64,000 nucleotides of DNA from Leifsonia sp. SCN 70-46 (GCA_001725325.1 MEFY01000002.1:1801559-1865558); one strand, 5' to 3'. Positions 52,561-59,885 are shown, counted from the first letter of the stretch. Made by a program: numbers and translations. The notes: generated by a model not told the origin, from the sequence alone.

Positions 52561-52637
52561 TGGGGTGATCGACGGGGCTCGAACCCGCGACATCCGGCTC
52601 CACAAGCCAGCGCTCTGCCAACTGAGCTACGACCACC
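52561..52637 (-). tRNA. tRNA-His(GTG)
   Basis: A complete cloverleaf on the minus strand. The acceptor stem is GTGGTCG/CGATCAC with one G-U pair. The extra 5' G (-1) pairs with discriminator C73, the tRNA-His identity feature. The anticodon loop holds GTG, T-loop TTCGAGC, and a CCA end is encoded at 52561-52563. A TACACT hexamer at 52667-52672 (minus) may be its -10 box. Confidence 0.95.
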
Positions 52638-52677
52638 AAGGCACGTCACCTTGCGGCAACCTGACAAGTGTAATGGA

Positions 52678-53298
52678 TCAGAGGCGAGACGCGAATCCCT
52701 CGACCACCTGGGCCGAGATCGCCTGCACCTCTTCGGTCGTGGGGCCGGGCTCGGCGGTGAAGACGGCCCTGCGGTAGTACTCGAGCTCGCGGATCGACTC
52801 GCGGATGTCGGCGAGGGCCCGGTGGCCGCCGTCCTTGGCCGGGGCGTTGAAGTACACGCGCGGGAACCAGCGGCGCGAGAGCTCCTTGATGGAGGAGACG
52901 TCGATGCTGCGGTAGTGCAGGTGCGCGTCGACGCGCGGCATGTACTTCGCGAGGAACGTGCGGTCGGTGCCGATCGTGTTGCCCGCGAGAGGAGCGCTCT
53001 GCGGCGTCGGCACGAACTTCAGGATGTACTCGTTGACGGCGTACTCCGCGTCGGCGAGGGCCACCCCGTTCGGGATCTCGTCGAGCAGGCCGCTCTCCCT
53101 GTGCATGTTCGTGACGAACTCGCCCATGTTGTCGAACGCCGACTGGTCGGGCTTGATGACTACCGAGAAGCCGGGGTCGACGGGCACCAGGTCGTAGTCG
53201 GTGATGACGACCGCGACCTCGACGAGCTCGTCTATCGAGATGTCGAGACCCGTCATCTCGCAGTCGATCCAGACGAGCAGGTCAGAGGATGAAGCCAT
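52678..53298 (-). CDS. orn: oligoribonuclease
   Basis: A 206-residue DEDDh 3'-5' exonuclease that degrades short RNA and pGpG. LVWIDCEMTGLD (first D-x-E pair), ELSRRWFPRVY, and the HRALADIRESIREL end containing the catalytic His and last Asp are all intact. Orn beside tRNA-His is a common actinobacterial arrangement. ATG 53298 has a -10 box 6 nt upstream. Confidence 0.93.
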   Translation of the reverse strand: MASSSDLLVWIDCEMTGLDISIDELVEVAVVITDYDLVPVDPGFSVVIKPDQSAFDNMGEFVTNMHRESGLLDEIPNGVALADAEYAVNEYILKFVPTPQSAPLAGNTIGTDRTFLAKYMPRVDAHLHYRSIDVSSIKELSRRWFPRVYFNAPAKDGGHRALADIRESIRELEYYRRAVFTAEPGPTTEEVQAISAQVVEGFASRL

Positions 53299-53304
53299 GG
53301 TCCG

Positions 53305-53310
53305 AGTCTA
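53305..53310 (-). promoter_or_regulatory. -10 box TAGACT, leaderless
   Basis: Ends 6 nt before the orn ATG at 53298. Its TAG also forms the stop codon of the upstream MFS gene. Confidence 0.5.
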
Positions 53311-54540
53311 GGCGGCGTCACCGATGATGATCGCCTGGGCCTCGGCGGCCTCGGGCTCCGGGCGGGCGCCGTCGACGTGCGCGAGCTGCCTGCGGCCCGC
53401 GACGACGAGGGCGGCGGAGAGGGCGACCGACACGGCTCCGACGAAGTACGGCGTCGCGGCGGTGAACGTCGCCGCGAGCACGGTCGCGAGGGGCGGGGCC
53501 ACGGCGCCGCCGATGAACCGCACGGCCGAGTAGGCGGACGACGCGACGGAGCGCGGCAGGTCCGTCGCCTCCATGACCGACTCCGTGAGCACGGTGTTGA
53601 GCACGCCGAGCAGCAGCCCGCCCACGACGACCGCGATGACGAGCGCGGCGGGGGTCGCGATGAAGGCGCCTGCGGCGGCGAGGTCGAGCGCCAGGAGCGG
53701 CAGCACGATCGCCAGCACGGTGGTGCGGCGCATCCTCGCCGTCAGCAGCGGAGCCACCCACACCGAGGTGACCGCGAGGGCGACGCCCCAGCCGAAGAAG
53801 GTCAGGCCGATGCCCATGGCGTCGAAGCCGAGCGGGAACGGCGTGTAGGCGAGCAGCACGAAGAAGCCGATGTTGTAGAGCAGGGCCGCGCCCGCGAGCA
53901 GGGCGAGGGCCGGGTTGCGCAGCGCACGCAGGGGAGCGGAGAGGCGCGTGGGCTGCAGCTGCGAGCGGTCCTCCTTCTTCAGGAGCACCGTGATCGCGAT
54001 GAACCCGACGGCCATGAGGGTCGCCGTGCCGAAGAAGGGCCCGCGCCAGCTGATCGAGCCGAGCGCGCCGCCCAGCAGCGGTCCCACGGCGATGCCGAGC
54101 CCGAGCGCGGCCTCGTAGAGGATGATCGCCGACGACGTGCCGCCGCTCGCGGCGCCCACGATCGTGGCGAGCGCCGTGGAGATGAAGAGGGCGTTGCCGA
54201 GGCCCCAGCCGGCGCGGAAGGCGATGACCGCCTCGACGGACTGGCCGAGCGCGGCGGCGAGGGCGAAGGCGACGATGAGGCCGAGGCCGATCATGAGCGT
54301 GCGCTTGGGGCCGAGGCGGCTCGAGACCCAGCTCGTGACGAGCATGGCGAGGCCCGTGATGAGCAGGTAGCTCGTGAACAGCAGCTCGGTCTCGGTCGGG
54401 GTGGCCCTCAGGTCCGCCGCGATGACGGGCAGGATCGGGTCGACGAGGCCGATGCCCATGAACGCGATGACGCACGCGAAGGCGACCGCCCACACCTGCT
54501 TGGGCTGCCTGAGGATGGCGCTGCCGCCGCCCGCGCTCAC
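53308..54540 (-). CDS. MFS drug-efflux-type transporter
   Basis: A 410-residue MFS protein with about twelve hydrophobic helices. VAFACVIAFMGIGLVDPILPVIA contains motif D1 (LDxxxPVALP-like), SSRLGPKRTLMIG is motif A, and IILYEAALGLGIAVGPLLGG is motif C of drug:H+ antiporters. GTG 54540 overlaps the MarR stop by 4 bp, so the MarR regulator and this efflux pump are one unit. Confidence 0.85.
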   Translation of the reverse strand: MSAGGGSAILRQPKQVWAVAFACVIAFMGIGLVDPILPVIAADLRATPTETELLFTSYLLITGLAMLVTSWVSSRLGPKRTLMIGLGLIVAFALAAALGQSVEAVIAFRAGWGLGNALFISTALATIVGAASGGTSSAIILYEAALGLGIAVGPLLGGALGSISWRGPFFGTATLMAVGFIAITVLLKKEDRSQLQPTRLSAPLRALRNPALALLAGAALLYNIGFFVLLAYTPFPLGFDAMGIGLTFFGWGVALAVTSVWVAPLLTARMRRTTVLAIVLPLLALDLAAAGAFIATPAALVIAVVVGGLLLGVLNTVLTESVMEATDLPRSVASSAYSAVRFIGGAVAPPLATVLAATFTAATPYFVGAVSVALSAALVVAGRRQLAHVDGARPEPEAAEAQAIIIGDAA

Positions 54541-54968
54541 GCCGCCACCTCGGTGACGCCCACGCGCGCGGCGAGGATGCGGGTCGCGCGCTCGAGCACG
54601 CTCCACCCCTCCGCGTCGAGGTCGTCGAACACCGGCGCCATCGCGCCCGCGAGCTCGGCGCGCCACCCGGCGAGGGCCGCGCGGCCCTTGTCGCTCACGG
54701 CGATGAGCCACGCCCGGGAATCCTCGACGTCCGCGATGCGCACGACCCACTCGTCCTCGACGAGGGTCTGCAGGAGCTTCGTCATGCCCGGCTGGCTGAT
54801 GCGCGCGGCGCGCGCGAGGTCGCCGATGCGGTGCGGCCCGTCGGTCGAGAGCACGGAGAGCGCGGCCCACGTCGCGGAGGAGACCGAGGATCCCGTCGAC
54901 TGCGCGGCGAGGCGGGTGAGGCGGTGGCTCGAGACCAGGAGCGTCTCGAGGATGTGCGTGGTGTTCAT
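54537..54968 (-). CDS. MarR-family transcriptional regulator
   Basis: A 143-residue winged-helix regulator: IGDLARAARISQPGMTKLLQTLVEDEWVVRIADVEDSRAWLIAVSDKGRAAL is the MarR recognition helix and wing. First gene of a marR-MFS operon. Its own start region carries a perfect palindrome overlapping its -10 box, so it likely represses itself until a drug-like ligand binds. Confidence 0.88.
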   Translation of the reverse strand: MNTTHILETLLVSSHRLTRLAAQSTGSSVSSATWAALSVLSTDGPHRIGDLARAARISQPGMTKLLQTLVEDEWVVRIADVEDSRAWLIAVSDKGRAALAGWRAELAGAMAPVFDDLDAEGWSVLERATRILAARVGVTEVAA

Positions 54969-54974
54969 CCTCCA

Positions 54975-54980
54975 ACTATA
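54975..54980 (-). promoter_or_regulatory. -10 box TATAGT of marR, leaderless
   Basis: Ends 6 nt before the ATG at 54968. Its last part lies inside the operator palindrome. Confidence 0.55.
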
Positions 54981-54995
54981 TAACCAAGTTATATA
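54977..54995. promoter_or_regulatory. MarR operator, perfect 8-bp inverted repeat
   Basis: TATATAAC (54977-54984) and GTTATATA (54988-54995) are perfect arms around CAA. TATATAACC also occurs as a direct repeat at 54977-54985 and 54990-54998. It overlaps the marR -10 box. Confidence 0.7.
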
Positions 54996-55041
54996 ACCGG
55001 GTGATGGAACGGGTCTCAGCGGACTCTGGTAAGACTTGACC

Positions 55042-55317
55042 ATGAGCGAAACAGCACCCAGCGTCTCCCGCGGCGGCGAGTACGTCGTCTTCTACGTGGG
55101 CGGCCCCTACGACGGCCAGAACGACACCCGGATCAGCACCGACGGCACGTGGGAGACCGAGATCACGGTCATCGCGGCCGTCGACGGCAAGGAGACCCAG
55201 CTGCTCTACGTGGACCCCGTCGCGCACCAGGTCGGCGAGCAGGTGCAGGTCACCTACACATGGGACCAGGCGGACAGCGACCCGCTCGAGGCCCTCGACG
55301 AGCGCAACGACGACTAG
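55042..55317 (+). CDS. small acidic hypothetical protein
   Basis: A 91-residue acidic protein, beta-rich: GGEYVVFYVGGPYDGQNDTRI, then TELL-like strands and a C-terminal EALDERNDD tail. I recognise no family; it may be conserved in related genera. TAAGAC ends 6 nt before the ATG at 55042. No membrane segment. Confidence 0.6.
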   Translation: MSETAPSVSRGGEYVVFYVGGPYDGQNDTRISTDGTWETEITVIAAVDGKETQLLYVDPVAHQVGEQVQVTYTWDQADSDPLEALDERNDD

Positions 55318-55353
55318 CGGAATCCCGTCGGCCGCCGCGCGGTTGACCCTCCC

Positions 55354-55614
55354 GTGAACCTCCTCTTCTTCTCCTCCGCGTTCTGCGAGCCGTGCATGGC
55401 CACGCGCGGCGTGCTCGCCGAGGTCGCGCGGCTCGTGCCCGCGGCCGCGGCAGCCGAGCTCGACGTCGTGCGCGACGCCGCCGAGGCCGAGCGCGCGGGC
55501 ATCCGCTCGACGCCGACGGTCGTGGTCGTGGGCGCCGACGGGGCCGAGGTGTTCCGCGCCGAGGGAGTGCCCACGGTCAACCAGGTGCTCGTCGCGCTCG
55601 CCAAGGCGGTGTGA
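55354..55614 (+). CDS. thioredoxin-like protein
   Basis: An 86-residue thioredoxin fold with the active site Cys11-Glu-Pro-Cys14 (FCEPC) and the cis-Pro loop RSTPTVVVV. It is shorter than thioredoxin and resembles small glutaredoxin/TrxA-like proteins of actinobacteria. GTG start. It could reduce protein disulfides or mycothiol-linked substrates. Confidence 0.8.
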   Translation: MNLLFFSSAFCEPCMATRGVLAEVARLVPAAAAAELDVVRDAAEAERAGIRSTPTVVVVGADGAEVFRAEGVPTVNQVLVALAKAV

Positions 55615-55618
55615 GCGG

Positions 55619-55624
55619 TATCCT
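55619..55624 (+). promoter_or_regulatory. -10 box TATCCT before tRNA-Arg
   Basis: TATCCT lies 15 bp before the mature tRNA 5' end and 2 bp after the thioredoxin-like gene stop. Confidence 0.4.
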
Positions 55625-55639
55625 TTCGGGGTAGTCCTC

Positions 55640-55712
55640 CCCCCCGTAGCTCAGTGGACAGAGCAGATGGTTTCTACCCATTTTGTCGGGGGTTCGACTC
55701 CCTCCGGGGGGA
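55640..55712 (+). tRNA. tRNA-Arg(TCT)
   Basis: Acceptor CCCCCCG/CGGGGGG, conserved T8 and GCTC of the D-arm, anticodon stem GATGG/CCATT with loop TTTCTAC (anticodon TCT), T-stem GGGGG/CCCTC with one G-T pair and T-loop TTCGACT. The discriminator is A73; no CCA is encoded. The 3' end is overlapped antisense by an HNH-protein frame. Confidence 0.92.
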
Positions 55713-56141
55713 CTCCACGAGATAGGCGTCGTGCCACGACCGGTCGAGGCGTGCGAGGGTCACAATCGCGTGGCAGTTGCGGCAGCGCACCTCGCACTTC
55801 GCGATCTCCGCGAGGATGACCCCTTCGCCACGGCCTCGCCTGATCATGCGGCTGACGCTGTCGTGCTTGGTGCCGCGCACGTGGTCGAAGTCGAGCACCC
55901 GGATGTCGCGGATTCCGCAGTCCACACACCCCTCGGACATGGCAGAGACGACGAGGTCCCGCATCCTCGCGAGGCGGGCCGCGGACGTCCTGCGCACATT
56001 GGCGCGATGGCGCACGCCGTTCTCGATGTAGTGCGCGTGCTGGCAGGCGCGGCAGTACGAGTGCCTGCCGTCGCGGTTCTTCGGCGATCTCGTGAACTCC
56101 TCGAGCGGCTTCACCTCCCCGCACCGCGCGCACCGTTTCAT
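55674..56141 (-). CDS. HNH endonuclease-like zinc protein
   Basis: A 155-residue protein with a zinc ribbon at the N-terminus (CARC, later CRAC with H-x-H) and a phage-type HNH core: CVDCGIRD, VLDFDHVRG, and CRNCHAIVT at the C-end. Residues fit a homing or phage-derived HNH nuclease. The last 13 residues (S-PRRESNPRQNG) are encoded on the strand opposite the tRNA-Arg 3' half, so the frame runs across an established tRNA attachment-type site. It has its own -10 (TAGCGT at 56148-56153, 6 nt before the ATG). It may be a remnant of an integrated element. Confidence 0.72.
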   Translation of the reverse strand: MKRCARCGEVKPLEEFTRSPKNRDGRHSYCRACQHAHYIENGVRHRANVRRTSAARLARMRDLVVSAMSEGCVDCGIRDIRVLDFDHVRGTKHDSVSRMIRRGRGEGVILAEIAKCEVRCRNCHAIVTLARLDRSWHDAYLVESPRRESNPRQNG

Positions 56142-56147
56142 CCCGGC

Positions 56148-56153
56148 ACGCTA
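56148..56153 (-). promoter_or_regulatory. -10 box TAGCGT, leaderless
   Basis: Ends 6 nt before the ATG at 56141 of the HNH gene. Confidence 0.45.
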
Positions 56154-56195
56154 CGAGTCGGGAGCCGGCCTTGACGCGCCTCCGGGCATCCCGAA

Positions 56196-56201
56196 TACAG
56201 T
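56196..56201 (+). promoter_or_regulatory. -10 box TACAGT with -35 TTGACG, leaderless
   Basis: The -10 ends 7 nt before the ATG at 56209. TTGACG at 56171-56176 gives a 19-bp spacer, one of the few visible -35 elements in the window. Confidence 0.55.
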
Positions 56202-56208
56202 GACCGGT

Positions 56209-56610
56209 ATGGGACGTTCTGGAGGACTCGCGCTCGTCGTCGGCGCGCTCGCGGCGATCGCGCTCTCGGGCTGCGTGCAGTCCGGCCCGACGGTCGTGAC
56301 CTTCGAGGTCGCCGACCAGGGCACCTACAAGATCGAGCTCATCACCGACGAGCAGATCCAGCACGTGAAGGACCTCATGTCCGGCGCGACCGACGACGGC
56401 CGCATCCCCGTGGGGACCGTCGTGCGCGACGACCCGGGCGTCAACGCGCCGTGGTCCTGGCACATCGACCCCAAGACTCTGGAGTTCGCCGATCAGACGA
56501 TCGAGGTGTGCGACGGCCTGCCGCAGTACGTCGAGGACGGAACGGTCACCTCGGACACCTACTGCCCGTGGAGCGCCGTGCCGATCAAGCTGGAGGGCCC
56601 GGGCGCCTAG
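56209..56610 (+). CDS. BP74-like lipoprotein
   Basis: A 133-residue lipoprotein with a signal peptide and lipobox LSGC. The mature part matches the BP74/calmodulin-binding-type domain: FEVADQGTYKIELITDEQIQHVKDLMSG, IPVGTVVRDDPGVNAPWSWHIDP, AIEVCDG-like IEVCDGLPQYVEDG, and a CPWSAVPI end. The domain was first named in Dictyostelium; in bacteria its role is unknown. ATG 56209 was chosen because of the promoter spacing. Confidence 0.7.
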   Translation: MGRSGGLALVVGALAAIALSGCVQSGPTVVTFEVADQGTYKIELITDEQIQHVKDLMSGATDDGRIPVGTVVRDDPGVNAPWSWHIDPKTLEFADQTIEVCDGLPQYVEDGTVTSDTYCPWSAVPIKLEGPGA

Positions 56611-57197
56611 GCGGTCGGGACGACCACCGTCTCCTGCTCGTCCTGCTTCGTCTTCCACGCCTGCTGACGGGCGGCGAGGTCGTCGGTGGCCGGCGCGGCC
56701 TCGTACTTCCAGGCGGCGAGGTCCTGCGCGAACAGCTTGCGGGCGCGCGAGGGCTTGGCGTGCCACGCGATGAGCCCGTCTTCGAGGTCGGAGAGGTCCT
56801 GGTCGGCCTGGAAGGTGTAGTTGACCGAGTTGGCCTTCATGGTCGCGAGCTGGTGCGCTGCCCAGTCGGCGGCGAGGCTCGCTCCCGCGGAGGGGAGCAG
56901 CCGCACGCGCACCTCCGACTCGCTGATCTGGTGGTCGACGTGGTCCTTCTCGGTCGCGGAGAGCGTGCTCCACCGCGCGGCCTTGCGGCCCGAGGCGATG
57001 AGCGACGCGATCGCCGACGCCTTCTGCTCGTTGTCCTGCTGGGCGATGAGGCGCTTGATCGAGCCGCGCGCGACGAGCGTCGCGATGACGGCGGCGACGA
57101 CGATCGCCAGGAAGGGGAGGATCGCGCTCGTGAGCACGGCCTGCCCTGACTCGGAGTTGAACCACCGGACTACGCTGTTCCACCACGTCTCTACCAT
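56607..57197 (-). CDS. single-pass membrane protein, unknown function
   Basis: A 196-residue protein. One N-terminal transmembrane segment (about residues 23-42) is followed by a long charged, helical cytoplasmic part (KRLIAQQDNEQKASAIASLIASGRKAA, DHVDHQISESEVRVRLLPS). No known motif. ATG 57197 has a -10 6 nt upstream. It overlaps the end of the BP74 lipoprotein gene by 4 bp in convergent orientation. Confidence 0.6.
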   Translation of the reverse strand: MVETWWNSVVRWFNSESGQAVLTSAILPFLAIVVAAVIATLVARGSIKRLIAQQDNEQKASAIASLIASGRKAARWSTLSATEKDHVDHQISESEVRVRLLPSAGASLAADWAAHQLATMKANSVNYTFQADQDLSDLEDGLIAWHAKPSRARKLFAQDLAAWKYEAAPATDDLAARQQAWKTKQDEQETVVVPTA

Positions 57198-57203
57198 GCT
57201 GGG

Positions 57204-57209
57204 ACTGTA
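57204..57209 (-). promoter_or_regulatory. -10 box TACAGT, leaderless
   Basis: Ends 6 nt before the ATG at 57197. Confidence 0.45.
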
Positions 57210-57265
57210 ACCCCGGGGTACAAGCCAGACCGCGAGCGACAGGCGTGTGAGACAGAAATCACAGC

Positions 57266-57508
57266 CTAGAAGCGGAAGCACTCCATGGCGGCCTCGAAGT
57301 CCCAGAACTCGCCGACGGCCACGAACCTGCGCTGGCGCTGCAGCATGCGCTTGGCGAGGTACTTGGGCCCCGCGGGGGTGGTGCCGCGCTCGACGTAGCC
57401 GAGCACCTCGCCGTCGGCGCGCGTGATGCGCCACAGGTCGTCGTGGAGCTGGATCGTCGCGACACCGCTGGTGATCGCGGTGGTGGGCGCGAAGTCGAGG
57501 ATCGTCAT
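57266..57508 (-). CDS. 80-residue protein with a LexA-like box at its promoter
   Basis: An 80-residue, slightly basic soluble protein: LHDDLWRITRADGEVLGYVER (beta), KYLAKRMLQRQRRFVAVGEFWDFEAAMECFRF (helix, aromatic end). I do not know a named family, though it appears conserved-looking in composition. Its -10 box TATATT lies inside a LexA-like palindrome and 6 nt from the ATG. An SOS-induced DNA-damage protein is a reasonable inference, not shown. Confidence 0.6.
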   Translation of the reverse strand: MTILDFAPTTAITSGVATIQLHDDLWRITRADGEVLGYVERGTTPAGPKYLAKRMLQRQRRFVAVGEFWDFEAAMECFRF

Positions 57509-57511
57509 GGT

Positions 57512-57527
57512 TCGAATATATGTTCGA
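57512..57527 (-). promoter_or_regulatory. LexA-like SOS box overlapping the -10 box
   Basis: TCGAATATATGTTCGA matches TCGAAC-N4-GTTCGA with one mismatch. It differs from the box at 39394-39409 only at two central bases. The -10 box TATATT (minus strand 57515-57520) lies inside it, so LexA binding would block RNA polymerase. Confidence 0.65.
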
Positions 57528-57541
57528 CCACCGACATCGGT

Positions 57542-58480
57542 CTAGGTCAGGGGGCGCTCGATCGCGAGGTCGGCGTCGACGACGCGGTTGCTCCGGGCGG
57601 TCTGGGCGAGGATGATCCCCGCGAGCACGACCGCGGCGCCGACGAGCTGCAGCGCGTCGAGCTTCTCACCGAGCCACAGCCACGCCACGACGAAGGCGAA
57701 GATCACCTCCGAGGAGGCGACGATCCCCGCGGGAGTCGCCTTGAGCCGCCCGATCGCGGCGGACGAGAACAGGAACGGCGCGAACGACCCGAGCACGATG
57801 AGCGAGAGCAGCGGGATCCACAACGGCACGACGACGTCCGCGAGGTTGCCGCCGAGCGAGACGCGTTCGAGCGCGAGCGCGGGGTCGACGTCCCACCACC
57901 CGCTGAACGGCGCCCACGCGAGCGTCGCGAAGCCGCTCGTCCAGAACGCGACGGCGAGCGGGGATGTCGACGTGACCTGCCGCTCCCCGACGAGGAAGTA
58001 GATCGCCAGGGTCACGGCCGCGAGCAGGGCCATGAGCACGCCGAACGGGTCGAGCGTGCTCGACCACACCTGCGCCACGACCGCGAGCCCCACGAGCACG
58101 AACCCGATCGCGATCCACAGCCGCGTCTTGACCTTCTCCTTGAGGAAGAAGAACGCGACGACGGCGACGATGAGCACCGCGAGGTACTCGAACAGCAGGG
58201 CGATGCCCACGGGCAGCAGCTGGATCGCGTACGCGTACGTCACCTGCAGCGCGGCCACGCCCACGACGCCGAGGATCGCCATGGCGCCGATCTGCCTCGG
58301 CCGCAGCCGGAACGCCGACCTGTCGGTCACGGCCAGAACAGCGGCGGCGAGGATGCACGTGCCCAGGGTGCGGAACTGCGTGACCTGCGCGGGGTTCAGC
58401 CCGTTCTCGAGGATGACCTTCGCGACGCTCCCGTTCGCCCCGAACAGGAGCGCGGCGACGAACCCGAAGACGTAGCCCAC
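57542..58480 (-). CDS. EamA-family (DMT) exporter
   Basis: A 312-residue protein with ten hydrophobic helices in two EamA repeats: the first contains LLFGANGSVAKVILENG and FEYLAVLIVAVVAFFFLKEKV; the second, TPAGIVASSEVIFAFVVAWLWLGEKL. The EKL/EKV ends are hallmarks of drug/metabolite transporters such as RhtA-like amino-acid exporters. The GTG start at 58480 is 1 bp from the upstream aldo-keto reductase stop, so they are one operon. Confidence 0.83.
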   Translation of the reverse strand: MGYVFGFVAALLFGANGSVAKVILENGLNPAQVTQFRTLGTCILAAAVLAVTDRSAFRLRPRQIGAMAILGVVGVAALQVTYAYAIQLLPVGIALLFEYLAVLIVAVVAFFFLKEKVKTRLWIAIGFVLVGLAVVAQVWSSTLDPFGVLMALLAAVTLAIYFLVGERQVTSTSPLAVAFWTSGFATLAWAPFSGWWDVDPALALERVSLGGNLADVVVPLWIPLLSLIVLGSFAPFLFSSAAIGRLKATPAGIVASSEVIFAFVVAWLWLGEKLDALQLVGAAVVLAGIILAQTARSNRVVDADLAIERPLT

Positions 58481-58481
58481 G

Positions 58482-59495
58482 TCAGCGGGGCGCGGAGCCC
58501 GTGCCGTGCACGGCGAGGGGCTCGATCGCCGCGATCTCCTCGGCGGTGAGGGGCGACGCGTCGAGGGCCGCGAGGCTGTCGTCGAGCTGGGCGACGCTGC
58601 TCGCGCCGATGAGCGCCGACGTCACCTCGGGCACGCGCAGCACCCACGAGAGCGCGAGCTGCGCGAGCGACTGCCCGCGGCCCTGCGCGATCTCCTGCAG
58701 CGCGCGCACGCGGTCGAGGTACTCGGGCGTGAGGTTGCGCTCGCTGAGCCATCCTGTCGTCGCGACGCGCGAGTCGGCGGGCACGCCGTCGAGGTAGCGG
58801 TTGGTGAGCAGGCCCTGCGCCAGCGGGGAGAACACGATGCCGCCGATGCCGAGCTCGGAGAGCACGGGGAACAGGCCCTCGCTCTCGATGTGCCTGTCGA
58901 ACATGTTGTAGCGCGGCTGGTGGATGAGCAGCGGCACCTTGTGCTCGGCGAGGGCGGCCTGGGCGGCACGTGTCTGAGCGGGGTCGTAGTTGGAGATTCC
59001 CACGTACAGCGCCTTGCCCGAGTGCACGGCGCTCGCGAGGGCGCCCATGGTCTCCTCGATGGGCGTCTCGGGGTCGGGCCGGTGCGAGTAGAAGATGTCG
59101 AAGTAGTCGAGGCCCGTGCGCCGCAGCGACGCGTCGAGCGACGACAGCACGTACTTGCGCGAGCCCCACTCGCCGTACGGGCCGGGATGCATGTCGTAGC
59201 CGGCCTTCGACGAGACGATGAGCTCGTCGCGGTAGGGGGCGAGGTCCTGCGCGAAGATCGTGCCGAAGTTCGACTCGGCGGACCCGGGCGGCGGCCCGTA
59301 GTTGTTCGCGATGTCGATGTGCGTGACGCCCTTGTCGAAGGCGCGGCGCAGGATGGCGCGCTGCGTCTCGAGCGGGCGGTCGTACCCGAAGTTGTTCCAG
59401 ATGCCGAGGGAGATGCGGGGGAGCTTGAGGCCGCTGCGGCCCGTCCTCACGTACTCGAGCTGGTCGTAGCGGTCGGAGGCGGCTTCGTAGGGCAT
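58482..59495 (-). CDS. aldo-keto reductase (L-glyceraldehyde 3-phosphate reductase-like)
   Basis: A 337-residue AKR14-type enzyme close to YghZ/GPR: THIDIANNYGPPPGSAE (catalytic Asp and Tyr), LIVSSKAGYDM (Lys), DIFYSHRPDPETP (His), and ALIGASSVAQL binding NADPH phosphate. The AESNFG motif marks the YghZ group, which reduces methylglyoxal and L-glyceraldehyde 3-phosphate. ATG 59495 has a -10 box 6 nt upstream. Confidence 0.87.
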   Translation of the reverse strand: MPYEAASDRYDQLEYVRTGRSGLKLPRISLGIWNNFGYDRPLETQRAILRRAFDKGVTHIDIANNYGPPPGSAESNFGTIFAQDLAPYRDELIVSSKAGYDMHPGPYGEWGSRKYVLSSLDASLRRTGLDYFDIFYSHRPDPETPIEETMGALASAVHSGKALYVGISNYDPAQTRAAQAALAEHKVPLLIHQPRYNMFDRHIESEGLFPVLSELGIGGIVFSPLAQGLLTNRYLDGVPADSRVATTGWLSERNLTPEYLDRVRALQEIAQGRGQSLAQLALSWVLRVPEVTSALIGASSVAQLDDSLAALDASPLTAEEIAAIEPLAVHGTGSAPR

Positions 59496-59501
59496 GCACC
59501 A

Positions 59502-59507
59502 AGCCTA
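59502..59507 (-). promoter_or_regulatory. -10 box TAGGCT, leaderless
   Basis: Ends 6 nt before the ATG at 59495. Confidence 0.5.
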
Positions 59508-59577
59508 GGGGCGGCGGCCGACGCCGCCCGCATGTCAAGACCTGCTGGGAATCCCGTCGCGACGGCCCCGGGAGGCG

Positions 59578-59583
59578 TAGCGT
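59578..59583 (+). promoter_or_regulatory. -10 box TAGCGT of the 70-residue gene
   Basis: Lies 26 bp before the ATG at 59610, with an AAAGGAG ribosome site in between, so this transcript has a short leader. Confidence 0.45.
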
Positions 59584-59609
59584 CGAAGGGCATCGAAAGG
59601 AGCTCACCG

Positions 59610-59822
59610 ATGAGCGACAAGGTACTGACCGGCAAGACCTGGGTGGCGTTCGGACCCGCGGGCGCACTCGGCTCCGTCCACAGCGTCGACGGGGGATTCA
59701 CGTTCAAGCTCGTGACCGACGACGGCTTCCGCGCCGACTACCCGACCCTCGAGGCCGCGCAGGGTGCGCTGCACGCCGCCCTCATCCCGGGCTCGGACTG
59801 GCCGGAGTTCCGCGAGCACTAG
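59610..59822 (+). CDS. 70-residue hypothetical protein
   Basis: A 70-residue protein: a beta-rich start (TGKTWVAFGPAGALGSVHSVDGGFTFKL) then a helix and a PGSDWPEFREH end. The composition suggests a small conserved protein of the group; function is unknown. AAAGGAG precedes the ATG and a strong hairpin follows the stop. Confidence 0.6.
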   Translation: MSDKVLTGKTWVAFGPAGALGSVHSVDGGFTFKLVTDDGFRADYPTLEAAQGALHAALIPGSDWPEFREH

Positions 59823-59847
59823 CACTCGTCCCCTCCCCACCCTCCTC

Positions 59848-59885
59848 GACGGCGGCGGTTCCCCGGCAACGGGTCCGCCGCCGTC
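59848..59885 (+). terminator. GC-rich hairpin terminator
   Basis: Arms GACGGCGGCGG (59848-59858) and CCGCCGCCGTC (59875-59885) pair perfectly with a 16-nt loop, 25 bp after the stop of the 70-residue gene. There is no T-run, as is common in high-GC actinobacteria. The remaining 107 bp to ssb show only GC-rich repeats and a GGAGG ribosome site. Confidence 0.6.

Noticed and set aside
52227-52667. A longer ClpS (146 residues) starting beyond the tRNA-His gene
   Set aside because: The extension runs through the tRNA and lacks a ribosome site; the ATG at 52511 has GGAGG and matches normal ClpS length.
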